Assembly (NCBI GenBank): GCA_001627335.1
Contig: LUPK01000008.1
Location: 1 to 51,529, forward strand
Reading direction: 5' to 3'
Source of the DNA: Nocardioides sp. REDSEA-S33_B3
GTDB lineage: Bacteria > Actinomycetota > Actinomycetes > Propionibacteriales > Nocardioidaceae
DNA: 51,529 bases
Made by a program: the position numbers and the translations under genes. Positions within the stretch are counted from its first letter, which is position 1, and each line of letters begins with the position of its first letter. This document shows, piece by piece, positions 25,032 through 32,553 of the stretch. The notes under the pieces were generated by a model, which worked only from the letters and a program-made list of their open reading frames with translations, searched no databases and was not told where the DNA came from.

Positions 25032-26513
25032 ATGCCGACCCGTCTCACGGCCCACGACCTGATCGACCTCGTCCTCGACGCCGAGTCGTGGAGCAGCTGG
25101 GACACCCCGCCGGTCTACGGCGACATCAGCGACTCCTACGCCGCCGAGCTGGCCGCCGCGCGCGAGAAGGCCGGCACCGACGAGTCGGTGCTGACCGGCG
25201 AGGGACTGATGCGCGGGCGCCGCGTGGCGGTGCTGGTGGGCGAGTTCGGGTTCCTGGCCGGATCGATCGGCCGGGCCACCGCCGACCGGCTGGTCGCCGC
25301 GATCACGCGGGCCACCGAGGAGGGGCTGCCGCTGCTCGCCGCGCCGATCTCCGGCGGCACCCGGATGCAGGAGGGCACGCCGGCGTTCGTGCAGATGGTG
25401 CGGATCGCCGAGGCCGTGATGGCGCACCGGCGCGCGGGGCTGCCCTACCTCGTCTACCTGCGCCACCCCACGACCGGCGGCGTGATGGCCTCGTGGGGCT
25501 CGCTCGGCCACGTGACGGTCGCCGAGCCCGGGGCGCTGGTGGGCTTCCTCGGTCCGCGGGTCTACCAGGCGTTGTACGGCGAGGCGTTCCCCGAGGACGT
25601 CCAGACCTCGGAGAACCTCTACGCCCGCGGCATCATCGACGCCGTCGTCGCGCCCGAGGACATCCCCGACATCCTCGACCGCGCGCTGACCTGCATGCTG
25701 CCCGACCGCGCCGCCCTGTCGGCCGTCGAGGACCCGGCCGACGACCCCGTGCCGGACGTCGACACCTGGGAGGCGGTCACGCGTTCCCGGGACCCCGAGC
25801 GCCCCGGGGTCCGTCGCCTGCTGAAGTACGCGGCCGCTGACGTCGTACCCCTCAACGGGACGGGGCAGGGCGAGTCCGACCCCGGCCTGCTGATCGCGCT
25901 GGTGCGCTTCGGCGACGTGCCGTGCGTGTTCCTCGGGCAGGACCGCCGCGGCCAGACCGCCGCGCACCCGCTCGGGCCGGAGGCGCTGCGCGAGGCGCGC
26001 CGCGGGATGCGGCTGGCCTCCGAGCTGGATCTGCCGCTGCTCACCGTCATCGACACCGCCGGCGCCGCCCTGTCGGTCAACGCCGAGAACGGCGGGCTCG
26101 CCGGTGAGATCGCCCGCTGCCTCGGCGACCTGGTCACCCTGGACGCCCCGACGCTGTCGCTGATGCTCGGCGAGGGCAACGGCGGAGGCGCGCTCGCCCT
26201 GCTCCCGGCCGACCGGGTCGTCGCCGCGCAGCACGCGTGGCTCTCCCCGCTCCCGCCCGAGGGCGCCTCGGCGATCGTGCACCGCGACATCGACCACGCC
26301 CCCGAGATGGCCCGCGCCCAGCGGGTCCGCGCGCTGGACCTGCACGCCCTCGGTGTCGTGGACCGCGTCGTCGCCGAGAAGCCGGACGCCGCCGCCGAGC
26401 CCGAGGAGTTCTGCCGCCGGGTCGGCGCCGTCCTCGCCGCCGAGCTGGCCGGGCTGCTCACCCGCGGCCCGGGCGCGCCTGCTGACCGGGCGGCGCGGTA
26501 CCTCGGCGGCTGA
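25032..26513 (+). CDS. Carboxyltransferase with fused beta- and alpha-like halves (acyl/acetyl-CoA carboxylase type)
   Basis: A 493-residue biotin-dependent carboxyltransferase. The N-terminal half (about residues 20-230) is AccD-like, with GRRVAVLVGEFGFLAGSIGRATADR and PISGGTRMQEG forming an oxyanion pocket. The C-terminal half (about 255-480) is AccA-like, with TVIDTAGAAL, GGGALALLPADRV and PLPPEGASAIVHRD. Together they would transfer CO2 from carboxybiotin to an acyl-CoA. No biotin-carrier or biotin-carboxylase gene is close, so partners must be encoded elsewhere. The acceptor acyl-CoA is unknown. It is 9 bp after the epimerase gene. Confidence 0.85.
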   Translation: MPTRLTAHDLIDLVLDAESWSSWDTPPVYGDISDSYAAELAAAREKAGTDESVLTGEGLMRGRRVAVLVGEFGFLAGSIGRATADRLVAAITRATEEGLPLLAAPISGGTRMQEGTPAFVQMVRIAEAVMAHRRAGLPYLVYLRHPTTGGVMASWGSLGHVTVAEPGALVGFLGPRVYQALYGEAFPEDVQTSENLYARGIIDAVVAPEDIPDILDRALTCMLPDRAALSAVEDPADDPVPDVDTWEAVTRSRDPERPGVRRLLKYAAADVVPLNGTGQGESDPGLLIALVRFGDVPCVFLGQDRRGQTAAHPLGPEALREARRGMRLASELDLPLLTVIDTAGAALSVNAENGGLAGEIARCLGDLVTLDAPTLSLMLGEGNGGGALALLPADRVVAAQHAWLSPLPPEGASAIVHRDIDHAPEMARAQRVRALDLHALGVVDRVVAEKPDAAAEPEEFCRRVGAVLAAELAGLLTRGPGAPADRAARYLGG

Positions 26514-26586
26514 GGGCGCTCGGGCGGCGTGACGCGGGTCGGCGGGTGGGGGCAGCCGGCGAGTCGGAAGGCGCAGACCCCAGAAC

Positions 26587-26600
26587 TAGAACGCGTTACA
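26587..26600. promoter_or_regulatory. KstR-like operator overlapping the -10 of the SDR gene
   Basis: The 14-mer TAGAACGCGTTACA fits TNNAACNNGTTNNA, the published consensus of the TetR-family steroid-catabolism repressor KstR. It overlaps the predicted -10 (TACAGT, 26597-26602), where a repressor would block initiation. Confidence 0.55.
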
Positions 26601-26602
26601 GT
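26597..26602 (+). promoter_or_regulatory. -10 element (TACAGT) of the steroid-dehydrogenase-like SDR gene
   Basis: TACAGT ends 7 bases before the ATG at 26610, indicating a leaderless message and fixing the start against a GTG at 26529. Confidence 0.55.
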
Positions 26603-26609
26603 CCGGCGC

Positions 26610-27437
26610 ATGAGTCGCACGTACGTCGTCAGCGGGGCCGCGTCGGGGATCGGGGCCGCCACGGCGGCGATGCTGCGCGGGCAGGGGCACCGGGTGATCG
26701 GGATCGACCTGCACCCTGGCGAGGGCGTGGACGTCGCCGCCGACCTGGGTACGCCGGAGGGCCGGTCGGCCGCGGTCACCGGTGTGCAGGGGCTGACCGA
26801 CGTGGTCCACGGGCTCGTGCCGGCCGCGGGGCTGGCCGGGCGGACCGGCGTACCCGGTGACCTGGTCGTCTCCGTGAACTTCTTCGGCGCCGTGGCGCTG
26901 GCCCGGGGCCTGCACCCGCAGCTCACCGCGGCGGCCGAGCGCGACGGCGACGCGGGCGTGGTCTTCCTGGCCAGCAACTCCATCACCGGGATGCCCGGGT
27001 GGAACGTGCCGACGGTCGAGGCGTGCCTGCGCGACGACGAGGGGGCCGCGCGGGCGGAGGCGGCGAAGGTCGACTCCGTCATGGTCTACCCGTCCTCGAA
27101 GGCCGGGCTGGCGTGGTGGGCGCGGCGCGAAGGCGTGAAGCCGGAGTGGGCCGGCGCCGGCATCCGCCTGAACTCGGTCGCCCCCGGCGCGACCGAGACC
27201 GCGATGGTCGAGCAGATGCGCGCGGACCCGCTGCTGGGCAGCGCGATCGACGCCTACCCGACCGCGATCGGGCGCACCGGCCGACCCGAGGAGGTCGCGG
27301 CGCCCGTCTGCTTCCTGCTCTCGGAGGGCGCCACCAACATCGTCGGGGCGTGCCTGTTCGTCGACGGCGGCACCGACGCGATGCTGCACCCGATGGCGCC
27401 CCAGGGCTGGGAGGTCGGGCCGGTCGACCTGGGCTGA
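26610..27437 (+). CDS. SDR-family oxidoreductase, 3-alpha-hydroxysteroid/coniferyl-alcohol dehydrogenase-like
   Basis: A 275-residue classical SDR. SGAASGIGAATA binds NAD(P), the catalytic Ser lies in SNSITGM, and the YxxxK motif is Y-P-S-S-K. A long insert between Ser and Tyr (about residues 130-162) is typical of the Comamonas 3-alpha-hydroxysteroid dehydrogenase subgroup, where it covers the substrate pocket. The C-terminal INIVGACLFVDGGTDA-type segment closes the fold. The KstR-like operator on its promoter independently suggests steroid or related lipid catabolism. Substrate identity is inferred, not proven. Confidence 0.85.
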   Translation: MSRTYVVSGAASGIGAATAAMLRGQGHRVIGIDLHPGEGVDVAADLGTPEGRSAAVTGVQGLTDVVHGLVPAAGLAGRTGVPGDLVVSVNFFGAVALARGLHPQLTAAAERDGDAGVVFLASNSITGMPGWNVPTVEACLRDDEGAARAEAAKVDSVMVYPSSKAGLAWWARREGVKPEWAGAGIRLNSVAPGATETAMVEQMRADPLLGSAIDAYPTAIGRTGRPEEVAAPVCFLLSEGATNIVGACLFVDGGTDAMLHPMAPQGWEVGPVDLG

Positions 27438-27451
27438 GCCCCTCGAGGGCT
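27437..27451. terminator. Small hairpin between convergent SDR and SipW-locus genes
   Basis: AGCCC (27437-27441) pairs with GGGCT (27447-27451) around CTCGA in the 16-bp gap between two convergent genes; a compact bidirectional terminator candidate. Confidence 0.3.
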
Positions 27452-27453
27452 GT

Positions 27454-27882
27454 TCAGGTGCAGGAGACGGTCGGGACCACCAGGATCAGGCGGTAGTGGA
27501 GGACCCGGTCGCTGGACACCGTCCACGACGTGCCGGGCAGGCTGGCAGTCACCCGCACCGTGACCGTCGACCCGAGCAGGCCCCCGAGCAGGCCGTCGAG
27601 CAGCGTCGGCGTGACGGTCACCGAGCTCGAGGTGATGCTCAGCGGCGAGCTGGGGGACAGCAGCTGCGCGGTGTAGGTGAGCGCGGTGGGGACCGTCGAC
27701 GGCGTCCAGCTCACCTTCGACCCCAGGCCGCTCGGCTCGCAGCCCAGCACAGGCGCTTCCAGCATGCCGGCGGTCACGCTCTTGCCGGTCACCGTCGCGC
27801 TGTCACTCCAGGTTCCTGCCGCCGGTGAGGTGCCTGCCAGCATCACCGTCGCGATGACTCCCACCGTCACCGCGCGCCTCAT
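27454..27882 (-). CDS. SipW-associated exported protein, third substrate-like
   Basis: A 142-residue small exported protein. A signal peptide (VTVGVIATVMLAGTSPA) is followed by GTWSDSATVTGKSVTAG, which resembles the start of TasA/camelysin-type substrates of SipW signal peptidases. The rest is beta-rich with two cysteines, consistent with a single Ig-like or fibronectin-like sheet (SWTPSTVPTALTYTAQLL). Its ATG overlaps the stop of the preceding gene by four bases. It is probably secreted together with the other two substrates. Function unknown; a structural or matrix role is inferred by analogy. Confidence 0.65.
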   Translation of the reverse strand: MRRAVTVGVIATVMLAGTSPAAGTWSDSATVTGKSVTAGMLEAPVLGCEPSGLGSKVSWTPSTVPTALTYTAQLLSPSSPLSITSSSVTVTPTLLDGLLGGLLGSTVTVRVTASLPGTSWTVSSDRVLHYRLILVVPTVSCT

Positions 27883-28538
27883 GGCGTCACCTGCGTGGCG
27901 GTGAGAGTGAACGTCGGGGTGTAGGTGTCGGACTGCGTCTCGTTGGCAGCTGAGAGGTCGAGCTGGAGTCGCACGCAGATCGTCAGCGACCCCCACGGGT
28001 CGACGGTCACGCTCTGGCTCAGCACGGTGGTCGCAGAACTGGTCAGGGCTGCCGGGCCAAACGATGCCGTGCCCGTGCAGCTCTGCGCGCGCGGGTAGAC
28101 CGCGCTGGTCTGGTTGACGGTCCCTGCCGGCACCACCGTGACCCGCATGGCATCGCGGAGGGCCACATCGGAGGCCGTCGCGGAAGCGGTGATGGAGACC
28201 GTGAAGGGAGTCGTGCCGGCGTTGTTGAGGGTGAGCACCTTGGCCGTGCTCTCCCCCGGCGCGATGTTGGCCAGGTCGAGCGCCGTCCAGGTGTAGCTCT
28301 GCTGCCCCTCCACCAGCAGGTCCAGCGACCCCGACGTGACGGTGGCCCCCGACACGGTCTCGACGTCGTTCCAGTACGCCTGCGTCCCGAGGCCACCCAC
28401 CAGCCCCAGCGCCCCGACGAGGGCGACGACGACCGGCGTCCACGGTCGCGTCGGCCGAGGTGCGGTACGGGACGCAGCGCGTCGGCGGGCGGGCCGCCGC
28501 GGCTCAACACGTCGCGGCGCCGCGTGCCGGCCGCTCAT
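27879..28538 (-). CDS. TasA/camelysin-like SipW-dependent exported protein
   Basis: A 219-residue protein. A long Arg-rich N-region (residues 1-30) and a hydrophobic segment (VVVALVGALGLVGGLG) lead to TQAYWNDVETVSGATVTSGSLDL, the recognisable start of mature TasA-like proteins. The domain that follows is beta-sheet-rich and Thr/Ser-rich with two cysteines. Homologous proteins are processed by SipW and form surface fibres or matrix in Bacillus. It overlaps the signal peptidase gene by four bases and its downstream neighbour by four, so all are made together. Confidence 0.75.
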   Translation of the reverse strand: MSGRHAAPRRVEPRRPARRRAASRTAPRPTRPWTPVVVALVGALGLVGGLGTQAYWNDVETVSGATVTSGSLDLLVEGQQSYTWTALDLANIAPGESTAKVLTLNNAGTTPFTVSITASATASDVALRDAMRVTVVPAGTVNQTSAVYPRAQSCTGTASFGPAALTSSATTVLSQSVTVDPWGSLTICVRLQLDLSAANETQSDTYTPTFTLTATQVTP

Positions 28539-29206
28539 GCCGACACCTCTTCCGACGCCGCGGCCGCTGCCGGGGCCGTGTCACTCTCGTCGTGCTGCGA
28601 CCCGGCGTGACGGCCAGGCGGCGTGACCAGCACGCCCCGAGCCCGGCGCGACGACACGAGCGGCATCCCGTGCTCGGCCGCGTGCCGTGCCGGCATGTGC
28701 CCTCGGTCCGACCGCCACCCGCGCAGCAGCAGCACCGCGGCGTACAGGAAGAGCGCCCCTGCGGCGAGCTGCACCAGCAACTGGTGCTGTTCAGGCGAAA
28801 GCAGGACGTTGAGCCGGCCCACCCAGGGCACGGAGTACCAGACCTCGCCCCGCAGCTGCACCTCGCGCACCGGTGCGGCGTCGACCGCGGCGTTGGCGTC
28901 GCCGCGGGTGGTCAGGACCTTCTCGCCGTCGGCGGTCCATCCGACCCCGACGACGCGGTGGGTAGCGACGGCCGGCTCGCCGCTGCGCAGCTGGTAGGTC
29001 ACCACGTCCCCGACCCGCACGTCGGCGAGGTCGACGGGTCGCACCACCACCAGGGTGCCGGCCGGGTAGGCAGGGCTCATCGAGCCGGTGAGCACCGTGT
29101 ACGGCGTGGCGCCGGCCACCCGCGGCACGACCACCGCGACTGTCACCAGCGCCGTCGCCCCCAGCAGCACCACCCAGGAGACGGCGCGCACGAGGTGGCG
29201 CGCCAT
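28535..29206 (-). CDS. sipW: SipW-type (ER/archaeal-type) signal peptidase I
   Basis: A 223-residue membrane protease. An N-terminal membrane segment (about residues 8-32) precedes the catalytic serine S42 in TGSMSP. H83 in VATHRVVG replaces the lysine of ordinary bacterial signal peptidases, giving the Ser-His arrangement of the ER/archaeal/SipW class. KVLTTRGDAN near 98-108 is the third conserved block, and a second membrane segment lies near 143-160. It is flanked by three substrate-like genes and would cleave their signal peptides. A long disordered C-terminal tail rich in Arg and Ala follows. Confidence 0.88.
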   Translation of the reverse strand: MARHLVRAVSWVVLLGATALVTVAVVVPRVAGATPYTVLTGSMSPAYPAGTLVVVRPVDLADVRVGDVVTYQLRSGEPAVATHRVVGVGWTADGEKVLTTRGDANAAVDAAPVREVQLRGEVWYSVPWVGRLNVLLSPEQHQLLVQLAAGALFLYAAVLLLRGWRSDRGHMPARHAAEHGMPLVSSRRARGVLVTPPGRHAGSQHDESDTAPAAAAASEEVSA

Positions 29207-29210
29207 CGGT

Positions 29211-29789
29211 TCAGGGAGTGGCGTTCGTCTGGGTCACGGTGATCGTGATGTCCTCGAGCGCGGCCTGGAGCGGCGCCGCGTTGTACTCCACGCCGCTGTT
29301 GCTCGCGTTCGTCGCGCTGGCGAAGTCGAAGTCCACGATGAGCGAGGCGATCAGCTCCTTGCCGTCGTCGGCCTCGGTGATCTGCGCCGTCGGCGTGAAG
29401 CCTGCCGGCGCGGGGTCCCCCACGGCGTCGAGCGTGAAGCTGCTGCTGAAGTCCAGCTCGGCAGTGAGTGCCGTGACAGCGCCGAAGTCGGGGGCGCTCG
29501 CCGCTACGTCGGCCTGCAGGTTGTCGCCCGTGGCGTCGAGGACGTAGCGGCAGGTCTTGGTCAGGACGTCGCCCGGCACCAGAGGGCGGGAGAAGTTGAA
29601 GGTCACATCCTCGCCGTTGAGCTCCCAGCCCACGCCGCAGTCGCCAGACGTGAGGTCCAAGGACCCGCCGTTGATGGTCCCGCCAGGAATGACCTCCTCG
29701 TCGGACCAGTACGCCAGCGACCCGGCACCCCCGAGCAGCAGTGCGGCGCCGGTGGTCGCCGCGAGCGCGGCCTTGATCGAGTTGCGCAT
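29211..29789 (-). CDS. Alternate-type signal-peptide protein (SipW substrate)
   Basis: A 192-residue exported protein. Signal peptide KAALAATTGAALLLGGAGS is followed by LAYWSDEEVIPGGTINGGSL, the hallmark of TasA-like SipW substrates. Two cysteines (near residues 50 and 72) could form a disulfide. The mature part is acidic and beta-rich. GGAGGA 4 bases upstream fixes the ATG at 29789, and a 5-bp gap to the signal peptidase gene puts it first in the operon. It is probably a secreted fibre or surface protein; the role is inferred from relatives. Confidence 0.78.
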   Translation of the reverse strand: MRNSIKAALAATTGAALLLGGAGSLAYWSDEEVIPGGTINGGSLDLTSGDCGVGWELNGEDVTFNFSRPLVPGDVLTKTCRYVLDATGDNLQADVAASAPDFGAVTALTAELDFSSSFTLDAVGDPAPAGFTPTAQITEADDGKELIASLIVDFDFASATNASNSGVEYNAAPLQAALEDITITVTQTNATP

Positions 29790-29870
29790 GGTGTCCTCCC
29801 TCGGGGGCCGCCCCGGCACGGGCAGGCCCCTCCGGTGTCCCATCGGCGACCTGCGGAGGTGGAGGAACAC

Positions 29871-29891
29871 GTCTGGACGAGCGGTCCAGAC
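29871..29891. promoter_or_regulatory. 8-bp inverted repeat upstream of the SipW operon
   Basis: GTCTGGAC (29871-29878) and GTCCAGAC (29884-29891) are perfect inverted repeats with a 5-base spacer, about 85 bp before the first gene of the SipW locus. This is an operator candidate or leader hairpin. Confidence 0.4.
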
Positions 29892-29902
29892 CTGCGGAGT
29901 GA

Positions 29903-29948
29903 GTCGTGCCCCTGAGCGGGCGCCATGGCGCCCGCTCAGGGGCACGAC
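29903..29948. terminator. 46-bp perfect palindrome after the E2 gene
   Basis: Bases 29903-29925 are exactly complementary to 29926-29948, with no spacer and GCGCCATGGCGC at the centre. It lies 18 bp past the E2 stop and upstream of the SipW operon, so it probably forms a very strong terminator hairpin insulating the two operons. There is no T-tract. Confidence 0.6.
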
Positions 29949-29966
29949 CCCGGTCGGGACCTCAGC

Positions 29967-31427
29967 TCAGAACAGCAGCGCGGAGGCGGGGTCCTCCAGG
30001 ATCGCGGCGACGTCGGCCAGGAAGCGCGAGCCCTTCTCACCGTCGACGTGGCGGTGGTCGAAGGAGAGCGCCAGCGTCGTGACGTGGCGCGGCACGATGC
30101 GCTCCTCGCCGTCCTCGACGACCACCCACGGCTTGCGGGTGATCGAGCCGAAGCACAGGATCGCCGACTCGCCGGGGTTGATGATCGGCGTGCCGGCGTC
30201 GACGCCGAAGACGCCCACGTTGGTGATCGTGAACGACCCACCGCTCATGTCGGCCGGCTGCGTCTTCCCCTCGCGCGCAGTGGCGGTGAGGTCGCCCAGC
30301 GCCTCGGCCAGCTCGCGCAGGGTCATCGCGTCGGCGTCCTTGACGTTGGGCACCACCAGGCCACGCGGGGTCGCCGCGGCGATCCCGAGGTTGACGTAGT
30401 GCTTGTAGACGACCTCCTGGGCCGCCTCGTCCCAGAAGGAGTTGATCTCCGGCGTACGCCGGATGGCCAGCAGGCACGCCTTGGCCAGCACCAGCAGCGG
30501 GCTGACCTTGACGTCGCGGAACTCCCGGTGAGACTTCAGCCGCTCCACCAGCTCCATCGTGCGGGTCGCGTCGAGGGTGACCCACTCGGTCACGTGCGGG
30601 GCGGTGAAGGCCGAGTCGACCATCGCCTGGCCCATCATCTTGCGCACGCCCTTGATCGGCTCGCGGGTCTCGCGGGCGCCGGTGGCCAGTGGTCTCGACG
30701 CCCGCGGCTCGCTGGGGCTCGCCGCTGCTCGACCACCCTCCGGCGCGGAGGCTGCCGCGGCCTGGACCTGCTCGCGGGTCACCGAGCCCTGGGGGCCCTC
30801 GCCGGTCAGCGTGGTGAGGTCGACGCCGAGGTCCTTGGCCAGCTTGCGCACCGGCGGCTTGGCCAGCACGCGGGCGTCAGCCGGCGCGGGGTCTCGAGAC
30901 GGCCGCTGCGCACCCTCCTCGACCGCCGAGTAGGACGGCGGGGAGACCTCGGGCAGCTCCTCGAGCTCCGGCGCCGGGCTGGTGCCCGGGTCGAAGGCGG
31001 CCTGGGCCTGCTTGTTGGCGGCCTCGGCGCCCGGGGCGCGCCGGGCTCGACGGGTCGGTCCACGGTCGGCCTTGTTGCGCCCCACCAGGCTCTCGCCCTC
31101 ACCGCCACCGGAGGCCGCGGGGTTGGAGAGGTCGATCTCCATGTCGGCGTCGGGGTCTCGAGACGGTTGCTGCGCAACCTCCTCGACCGCCGAGTCGGCG
31201 CCGATGCGGATGATCGGGGTGCCGACGGCGACGGTCTCGCCCTCGGGGACCAGCAGCGCGGTGACCTCGCCGGCGTACGGCGAGGGCAGCTCCACGATCG
31301 ACTTCGCGGTCTCGATGTCGCAGACGATCTCGTTGACCTCGATGACGTCGCCGACCTTGACCCGCCAGGCGACGACCTCGGCCTCGGTCAGTCCCTCGCC
31401 GACGTCGGGCAGCTTGTACTCAGGCAT
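29967..31427 (-). CDS. 2-oxoacid dehydrogenase E2 (dihydrolipoamide acyltransferase)
   Basis: A 486-residue E2. The lipoyl domain (residues 1-77) carries lipoyl-lysine K42 in DIETAKS. A peripheral-subunit-binding domain lies near 195-230 (KPPVRKLAKDLGVDL) and the catalytic acyltransferase domain runs from about 265 to 486, with DHRHVDG at the active site. It transfers acyl groups from lipoate to CoA in a pyruvate or branched-chain 2-oxoacid dehydrogenase complex. Both inter-domain linkers contain segments encoded by REP-like elements. Last gene of an E1-alpha, E1-beta, E2 operon; GAGAGGAAA supports the ATG. No E3 gene is adjacent. Confidence 0.93.
   Translation of the reverse strand: MPEYKLPDVGEGLTEAEVVAWRVKVGDVIEVNEIVCDIETAKSIVELPSPYAGEVTALLVPEGETVAVGTPIIRIGADSAVEEVAQQPSRDPDADMEIDLSNPAASGGGEGESLVGRNKADRGPTRRARRAPGAEAANKQAQAAFDPGTSPAPELEELPEVSPPSYSAVEEGAQRPSRDPAPADARVLAKPPVRKLAKDLGVDLTTLTGEGPQGSVTREQVQAAAASAPEGGRAAASPSEPRASRPLATGARETREPIKGVRKMMGQAMVDSAFTAPHVTEWVTLDATRTMELVERLKSHREFRDVKVSPLLVLAKACLLAIRRTPEINSFWDEAAQEVVYKHYVNLGIAAATPRGLVVPNVKDADAMTLRELAEALGDLTATAREGKTQPADMSGGSFTITNVGVFGVDAGTPIINPGESAILCFGSITRKPWVVVEDGEERIVPRHVTTLALSFDHRHVDGEKGSRFLADVAAILEDPASALLF
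30691..30737. repeat. REP-like element (family C) in frame in E2, catalytic-side linker
   Basis: The segment starts GGTCTCGACG and ends CTCGACC. It encodes part of the linker between the subunit-binding and catalytic domains of E2 (about residues 230-246). Confidence 0.65.
30890..30924. repeat. REP-like element (family C) in frame in E2, middle linker
   Basis: GGTCTCGAGACGGCCGC to CTCGACC, in frame, encodes SAVEEGAQRPSRDP in the linker before the subunit-binding domain. It is a close relative of the copy at 31154-31188. Confidence 0.75.
31154..31188. repeat. REP-like element (family C) in frame in E2, lipoyl-side linker
   Basis: GGTCTCGAGACGGTTGC to CTCGACC, in frame, encodes SAVEEVAQQPSRDP directly after the lipoyl domain. 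GGTTGC/GCAACC inside it forms a small hairpin. Confidence 0.75.
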
Positions 31428-31443
31428 CAGGTTTCCTCTCAGG

Positions 31444-31556
31444 TCACCGGGTCTCGAGGCTCGGGCGTGGCCGCCCTCGCACCTCGACCGACGGTTCGGG
31501 TCACCGGGTCTCGAGGCTCGGGCGTGGCCGCCCTCGCACCTCGACCAGCGGCGGGC
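31444..31556. repeat. Two tandem REP-like elements (family C) between E1-beta and E2
   Basis: Two identical 46-base copies (31444-31489 and 31501-31546) are spaced 57 bp apart. They fill the gap between the E1-beta stop and the E2 ribosome-binding site. The second copy and its flank match 14278-14332 almost exactly. Confidence 0.85.
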
Positions 31557-31557
31557 A

Positions 31558-32553
31558 TCAGAACGCGAAGGTGCGGTCGACGGCGTCGAGCAGGCGGTCC
31601 AGGTCGGGGAGGAAGTCCTCCTCGATGCGGGAGGCGGGGTACGGCGTGTCGAACCCGCCCACGCGCAGCACCGGCGCCTCCAGGGAGTAGAAGCACTCCT
31701 CGGTCACCCGGGCGGCCAGCTCGGCGCCCATGCCGAGGTTGACGTGCGCCTCGTGCACGACCACGCAGCGACCGGTGCGGCGCACGGAGTCCAGGACCGG
31801 ACCCATGTCGAGCGGGCTGAGCGTGCGCAGGTCGATCACTTCGATCGAGCGGCCCTCGCCCGCGGCGGCCTCGGCGGCCGTCAACGCGGTGCGCACCGTC
31901 GGGCCGTAGGCCAGCACCGTCACGTCGGTGCCGGGGCGCGCGACGCGGGAGGTGAACAGCGGCGGCGGGGTGATCGCGGTGTCGAGCTCCATCTTGTCGG
32001 CGTGGTACTGCCGCTTGGGCTCGAGGAAGATCACCGGGTCGTCGGAGGCGATCACCTGCTGGATCATCCAGTAGCCGTCGACGGGGTTGGAGCAGGCGAC
32101 GACCTTCAGGCCCGGGGTGTGCGCGAACTGCGCCTCGGGCGACTCGCTGTGGTGCTCGACCGCGCCGATGCCGCCGCCGAAGGGGATGCGGATGACCATC
32201 GGCATCGGGCTGTGGCCCTTGGAGCGGTAGCGCATCTTCGCCACCTGGCACACGATCTGGTCGTAGGCGGGGTAGACGAACCCGTCGAACTGGATCTCCA
32301 CCACCGGGCGGAAGCCGCGCAGCGCCAGGCCCACCGCGGTGCCGACGATGCCGGACTCCGCGAGCGGGGAGTCGATGACGCGGTCCTCGCCGAAGTCCTT
32401 CTGCAGGCCGTCGGTGATGCGGAAGACTCCGCCGAGCTTGCCGACGTCCTCGCCCATGAGCAGGACCTTGGGGTCGCCCTCCATGGCCTTGCGCAGGCCC
32501 ATGTTGAGACCCTTGGCCAGGGTGATCTTCTGGCTAGTCTTCTGCTCGCTCAT
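31558..32553 (-). CDS. 2-oxoacid dehydrogenase E1 component, beta subunit
   Basis: A 331-residue transketolase-like E1-beta. The TPP pyrophosphate/pyrimidine half-site shows GEDVGKLGGVFRIT and DSPLAESGIVGTAVGLA. FDGFVYPAYDQIV and the C-terminal transketolase domain (RVGGFDTPYP) are typical. With the alpha subunit it decarboxylates pyruvate or branched-chain 2-oxoacids and acylates the E2 lipoate. The ATG overlaps the alpha-subunit stop by one base (TGATG), with a GGGGAG site inside the alpha gene, so the two are translationally coupled. Substrate class is ambiguous between PDH and BKD. Confidence 0.93.
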   Translation of the reverse strand: MSEQKTSQKITLAKGLNMGLRKAMEGDPKVLLMGEDVGKLGGVFRITDGLQKDFGEDRVIDSPLAESGIVGTAVGLALRGFRPVVEIQFDGFVYPAYDQIVCQVAKMRYRSKGHSPMPMVIRIPFGGGIGAVEHHSESPEAQFAHTPGLKVVACSNPVDGYWMIQQVIASDDPVIFLEPKRQYHADKMELDTAITPPPLFTSRVARPGTDVTVLAYGPTVRTALTAAEAAAGEGRSIEVIDLRTLSPLDMGPVLDSVRRTGRCVVVHEAHVNLGMGAELAARVTEECFYSLEAPVLRVGGFDTPYPASRIEEDFLPDLDRLLDAVDRTFAF

